From Candidatus Eiseniibacteriota bacterium (GTDB taxonomy: Bacteria; Orphanbacterota; Orphanbacteria; Orphanbacterales; Orphanbacteraceae): 64,000 bases of DNA. The translations under genes were made by a program, and so were the position numbers. Below, piece by piece: positions 60,747-64,000 of this stretch (positions within the stretch are counted from its first letter, which is position 1; every line of letters starts with the position of its first letter). Below the pieces are notes generated by a model. The model made no database searches. It had not been told where the DNA came from and saw only the letters and a program-made list of their open reading frames with translations. Location of the stretch: NCBI GenBank assembly GCA_029262235.1, contig JAJCZU010000004.1, positions 310,001 to 374,000 on the forward strand, in the 5' to 3' direction.

Positions 60747-62249
60747 ATGCACGTTGCCGTTCTTCGGCGGTACTCCGGAATCGCGCTGCTGATTCTGGTA
60801 CTTGGCGCATTCGCGGGATTTGCTTCGGACGCCGACGCGCAGCCGATGCTCTCCTTCCTGCCCGATACTTCGTTCGTGAGCGTAGGGGACACCTTCGACG
60901 TGTCTCTGATGGTAGACGCCTTCGTCGACACGATGTCGAACTTCGATGTCGTTTTCGCATTCGATCCGAACGTGCTCGAGTTCGTAGACGCCGAGGCAGG
61001 AAGCCTCTACACATCCGTCGGCTGGCAGGACTTCTTCAATGCCGAGGAAGAATCGCTCGGTACATGGGAAGTCTTCCAGGTCATCTTTCCGTTCGACAGC
61101 TACATCCTGCCACCCGGTGAGCTGGCCATCATGACGTTCCGAGCCGTAGGCGACGGCGCGACGGACATCTTTTTTCGATCGGCGACGATCACCGATATCA
61201 ACCGCGTGAACATCCCAGGCACAGTCGCACTCAGCGGTCAGGTTGTCGTATCGCTCAGCCTGACGCCCGTGATCGACACCGTGTTCACGCATCCGCTGAC
61301 GAGTCAGCCCGTGGGGGCCTCGACGTTTATAGGCGAGCTTTCGGGAACGTATACGATCGACGGCTTCGTGATCGAGGGAACGACCAGCGTGGGAACCACT
61401 CCGGTCGGGATCGATCATCAGACAGGCATTGTTTACGCGTTCGGCGATTCACTCGATGGCGTGAGCATGCGGTACGAGGTCGACTTCGAGTTTCTCGAGG
61501 GGCTTTCCGATTCCGGACTGACGACATTCAGTGATACGTACGGTCTCGCGTGCCATTTCTGCAACTCGGTCGGATGCGGTGTTCCGGAAGGGTGCGCCAC
61601 CGACGTGAATACGACCGTCAGGCTCGGGTATCGCGTGAACGCGGGCGGGCTCAGCTATTATCTGCGCGACCGTCCCGACGAAAATCAGCCGGCGAACTAC
61701 TACACCGGGCGACCGCTTTTCGGCGACGAGGCCACGACGAAAATCACGGCCGCCGTCGAAATCGTGGGGAACACCACCGCGGGCTATCTGATCAAGAACG
61801 GGATCGTGTACAAGGTGGGGCCGACGCTCTTCAACCCGTTTCCGCACAGACAGTGGGAGGCGAAGGGTGAGTTCTGGCCGGAGGGCCGCTACTACAAGGC
61901 GCGGCTTTCGAACGTGCGCTGCATGACGCTGAACGCGCAGATTCCGACCGACGTCGACAAGCCGGAAGAATCGGTGCCCGCGCCGCAGGCCGTGGCGCTC
62001 AGCGTGAGCCCGAATCCGTTCAACCCGGTGACGAGAATCTTCTACGATGTCCCCGTAGCGGGGCCGGTCGATCTGCGAGTCTATGATGTCAGGGGACGGC
62101 TCGTCAGCACACTGATCGACGGGGAGTACCATCCCCAGGATCGTTTCGCGATCGACTACAGGGCGCAGGATGCGGCATCGGGAATCTACTTCGTGCGTGT
62201 CGACTCGCGCGGCGGAACGGCTACGAAGAAGCTCGTGCTGATCAGGTAA
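60747..62249 (+). CDS. Secreted cohesin-like protein with sorting tail
   Basis: 500 residues, ATG with AAAGG(T)GG upstream, signal peptide (LLILVLGAFAGFASDADA/Q). Residues about 30-165 match a cohesin fold (SVGDTFDVSLMVDAFVDTMSNFDVVFAFDPNVLEFVDAEAG, LAIMTFRAVGDGATDIFF). The centre has a Cys pair (CHFCNSVGCGVPEGC). Residues about 415-500 are the FlgD-like sorting tail (SPNPFNPVTRIFYDV, DVRGRLVSTLIDGE, ASGIYFVRVD, LVLIR). It follows the dockerin-like/cohesin-like gene by 70 nt and is probably co-transcribed, which suggests a structural partnership. Confidence 0.82.
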   Translation: MHVAVLRRYSGIALLILVLGAFAGFASDADAQPMLSFLPDTSFVSVGDTFDVSLMVDAFVDTMSNFDVVFAFDPNVLEFVDAEAGSLYTSVGWQDFFNAEEESLGTWEVFQVIFPFDSYILPPGELAIMTFRAVGDGATDIFFRSATITDINRVNIPGTVALSGQVVVSLSLTPVIDTVFTHPLTSQPVGASTFIGELSGTYTIDGFVIEGTTSVGTTPVGIDHQTGIVYAFGDSLDGVSMRYEVDFEFLEGLSDSGLTTFSDTYGLACHFCNSVGCGVPEGCATDVNTTVRLGYRVNAGGLSYYLRDRPDENQPANYYTGRPLFGDEATTKITAAVEIVGNTTAGYLIKNGIVYKVGPTLFNPFPHRQWEAKGEFWPEGRYYKARLSNVRCMTLNAQIPTDVDKPEESVPAPQAVALSVSPNPFNPVTRIFYDVPVAGPVDLRVYDVRGRLVSTLIDGEYHPQDRFAIDYRAQDAASGIYFVRVDSRGGTATKKLVLIR

Positions 62250-62261
62250 CCATCTTCCTTC

Positions 62262-62287
62262 GCCCGGATCCGCATGCGCGGCCGGGC
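62262..62287. terminator. Hairpin between convergent genes
   Basis: GCCCGG and CCGGGC pair around an inner CGCATGCG palindrome. No T tract, but the position between two converging stops fits a bidirectional terminator. Confidence 0.4.
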
Positions 62288-62310
62288 CCTCTGGCACGAT
62301 TCGATTCCCG

Positions 62311-63111
62311 TTACTTGCGGCGACGTCTGCCCCCGCCGTATTTGAGCTTCGTCACGACGTACGTTCCGCTTCGTTCATCCGTTTTCAGATCGATGTGACC
62401 GGCTTCCTGTGCCTCTTCGAGCAGTTCGCTGAAGCTGCGGTACCCGTAGCCCGACTCGGTGAACGACGGTCGCTTCCGCTTCATCGTATCCTTCACGAGC
62501 GAACTGTAGATCACGTCGTAATTTTCGCGCTGCAGAGCGCGAATCGTGTCGAAGAGCAGGAAGTACACCTCGCGCTTGTCGGCCGGGATCTTCTTGCCGC
62601 CCTTGACGACGGTTTCCGGCTCGCGCCCCGCGGTCAGATCTTCGTAATAGATGAACTCGTCGCAGTTGTCGGCGAGCAGCTTCGATGTCGATCCCTTCAT
62701 GCCGAGCCCGATCACATGCTTGCCGTTCTCCTTCAGCTTCGAGACGAGCGGCGAGAAATCGCTGTCGCCCGAAACGATGACGAACGTGTTGATGTGCTCT
62801 TTGCTGTAGCTTAAGTCCATCGCGTCGACGCAAAGTCGGATGTCGGCGGAATTCTTGCCCGTCATCGCGCGCTTCGGAATTTCGATGAGTTCGATGCCGG
62901 CTTCGTGAAGCTGCCTCGTATATTCACGAAAACTGCCCCAGTCGGCATAGGCCGTTTTCACGAGCACTTTGCCTTTTTCGAGAAGACGGTCGAGTACGGG
63001 CACGATTTCGAAGGAACTTCCCTTGCGCCCCGTGAATCCGAGCGCCAGGTTTTCGAAGTCGAGAAAGACGGCGAGGTTACGCTCCTGCGTACTCACCTTG
63101 GTGCTGCTCAT
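62311..63111 (-). CDS. NYN-domain nuclease-like protein with OST-HTH/LOTUS domain
   Basis: 266 residues. The N-terminal NYN/LabA-type PIN-fold nuclease is visible as LAVFLDFENLALGF, KNSADIRLCVDAMDLSY and VIVSGDSDFSPLVSKLKENGKHVIGLGMKG, with conserved Asp residues to bind Mg2+. A charged linker leads to a C-terminal winged helix (DVIYSSLVKDTMKRKRPSFTESGYGYRSFSELLEEAQEAGHIDLKTDERSGTYVV), an OST-HTH/LOTUS domain that binds RNA. The protein ends in a basic GGGRRRRK tail. A cytoplasmic role in RNA processing or turnover is likely. It stands alone on the minus strand. Confidence 0.9.
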   Translation of the reverse strand: MSSTKVSTQERNLAVFLDFENLALGFTGRKGSSFEIVPVLDRLLEKGKVLVKTAYADWGSFREYTRQLHEAGIELIEIPKRAMTGKNSADIRLCVDAMDLSYSKEHINTFVIVSGDSDFSPLVSKLKENGKHVIGLGMKGSTSKLLADNCDEFIYYEDLTAGREPETVVKGGKKIPADKREVYFLLFDTIRALQRENYDVIYSSLVKDTMKRKRPSFTESGYGYRSFSELLEEAQEAGHIDLKTDERSGTYVVTKLKYGGGRRRRK

Positions 63112-63275
63112 GCGGCACTCCTGTGGTCAGGGGATCGATGAAGATTACCGCATTCATTCTGCCACCGCCGGGGCGGGCCGTCCAGCGTGCTTTCGAGCGA
63201 CTCCGGTCTTCGCCTTCGTAGTATTCTGAGAGGGGTCGCGGGCGGCACACATCGCGGAGAGGACACGGAGTAACT

Positions 63276-64000
63276 GTGAAGAAACATCTGGCACTTCTGC
63301 TTCTGCTCGCGGTCGGCTTCTTCGTTTACCGCTCTCTTCAGCCGCGGAACTTCCGGCCCTTTCACAACGACGAGTATTTCATCGCGGACGAAGTTGCCGG
63401 GCATGTGCATCGCCCCGGCATTGTGCGCGAATGGGAGTGGCAGGAACATGAGGCAGGTGTCGTCCGCATGGCGACCAACAATCTCGGATTTCGCAGCGAC
63501 AGAGATACACGGACGGAGAAGAGTCACGGAAGCGTGCGAATTCTCGTGACGGGAGACTCGCACACGGACGGGCTCGTCGAGAATCGCGCTACATTCTGCA
63601 CTCTGCTCGAGAGTCGACTGCATGCCGCAGGAGAGTCCGCGACTTTCGAAGTGATCAATGGCGGCGCCGGAATGTACGGGCCATACAACTACCGCGGCAT
63701 GCTTTCGAAGTATCTTTTTCTGAAGCCCGATCTTTTTCTTGTCGTTGTCTATTCCGGAAACGATTTTCTGGATGGACTGCGAACGAGTTCCCTGCGGCGT
63801 ACCATTCGCATTCCGAGAAGGCCGCGTGGTTACTACAGCAGGATCAAAGAGGCGAATCGCCAGCATTCCGGATCCGTGTGGCAGGCTTTCAATCAGGACT
63901 ATTTCTTCGCCCGCTATCCCGAATGGAAAGAGAGCGTGGTATCCATTGCGGTGGAACAACTGCTGGGCGCGAAAGCGGTCTGCGATTCGAACGGGATCGC
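63276..64000 (+). CDS. SGNH/GDSL-like hydrolase, partial (C-terminus outside window)
   Basis: 241 codons visible. GTG start at 63276 with GGAG 5 nt upstream. It begins KKHLALLLLLAVGFFVYRSL, a signal anchor. Then NNLGFRSDRDTR and ILVTGDSHTDGLV carry the GDS block with the nucleophile Ser; FEVINGGAGMYGPYNYRGML fits block II (Gly) and VVVYSGNDFLDG fits block III (GxND). The block V Asp/His lies beyond the window. Such membrane-anchored SGNH proteins are often O-acetyl transferases or esterases of envelope glycans. An open minus-strand frame over the same DNA is taken to be a shadow. Confidence 0.85.
   Translation, partial: MKKHLALLLLLAVGFFVYRSLQPRNFRPFHNDEYFIADEVAGHVHRPGIVREWEWQEHEAGVVRMATNNLGFRSDRDTRTEKSHGSVRILVTGDSHTDGLVENRATFCTLLESRLHAAGESATFEVINGGAGMYGPYNYRGMLSKYLFLKPDLFLVVVYSGNDFLDGLRTSSLRRTIRIPRRPRGYYSRIKEANRQHSGSVWQAFNQDYFFARYPEWKESVVSIAVEQLLGAKAVCDSNGI

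Noticed and set aside
63108-63959. A 283-codon minus-strand frame near the right edge
   Set aside because: The plus strand gives an SGNH hydrolase with GDS and GxND motifs, a GTG start and an SD.
1-64000. tRNA, rRNA, CRISPR array, IS element or prophage
   Set aside because: No cloverleaf with CCA-side features, rRNA-like stretch, spaced direct-repeat array, transposase or phage structural gene was recognised. A tRNAscan or Infernal run would settle the RNA part.

Overview
The window is about 64 kb of GC-rich bacterial DNA with dense, mostly short-spaced genes on both strands. Nine reading frames, one of them broken, end in the same roughly 90-residue FlgD/Ig-like sorting tail (NPFNP, then a DVSGRRVRTL-like strand, then W-GRD, then SGVYF, ending LVR or LLR). 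Large secreted repeat proteins (FG-GAP, polymorphic beta-helix, RHS/YD, cohesin-like), eukaryote-like Ser/Thr kinases and TPR proteins are also frequent. This combination suggests an uncultured diderm lineage of the FCB group, such as Eisenbacteria, Krumholzibacteriota or Latescibacterota; the phylum cannot be fixed from the window. I see no rRNA, tRNA, CRISPR array, complete IS element or prophage.

Left part (1-18,200): a partial TPR lipoprotein; two secreted repeat proteins (beta-helix, FG-GAP/ASPIC); a Ser/Thr kinase with TolB-like and TPR regions, followed by a short-chain dehydrogenase; an overlapping HEAT-repeat and HD-GYP pair that share an N-terminal module; malic enzyme and CorA on the minus strand; a secreted propeller-like protein; and a secreted TPR protein.

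Middle (18,300-35,540): a caspase-like lipoprotein; a mini YD-repeat protein overlapping a 1391-residue RHS protein; a UPF0489 (peptide-arginase family) protein; a small charged protein; an ATP-grasp enzyme; a Cys-rich exported protein; a haem-binding protein; DoxX; a methyltransferase; an ArnT-like glycosyltransferase; a membrane-anchored kinase; and a PAS-AAA-Fis sigma54 activator.

35,540-40,600 is the clearest regulated unit. The sigma54 activator diverges from an operon encoding an MMPL/RND exporter, a LolA-like protein, an outer-membrane barrel and a small DUF2892 protein. The gap between them holds a near-consensus -24/-12 promoter and repeated inverted repeats.

Right part (40,800-64,000): a giant FG-GAP/beta-helix chimera; a degenerate patch with tandem repeats and gene fragments; an sdpR-sdpI pair with a perfect operator; an ECF sigma factor with an overlapping small membrane protein; a secreted M23 peptidase; a CPBP protease remnant; a Rieske-ThDP fusion enzyme preceded by a putative coupled leader peptide; a VIT/CCC1 transporter; an alkaline-phosphatase-superfamily enzyme; a second caspase-like lipoprotein; the Entner-Doudoroff pair edd-eda; a deletion-scarred sugar dehydrogenase; two cohesin-like secreted proteins, one with a dockerin-like segment; a NYN-LOTUS RNA-binding protein; and a partial SGNH hydrolase.

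Recurring signals: thirteen plus-strand gene starts are preceded by an extended -10 of the form TG-N-TAnnnT. A 13-bp sequence, TGGAATATTGAAC, occurs in three intergenic regions, each upstream of a secreted-protein gene.
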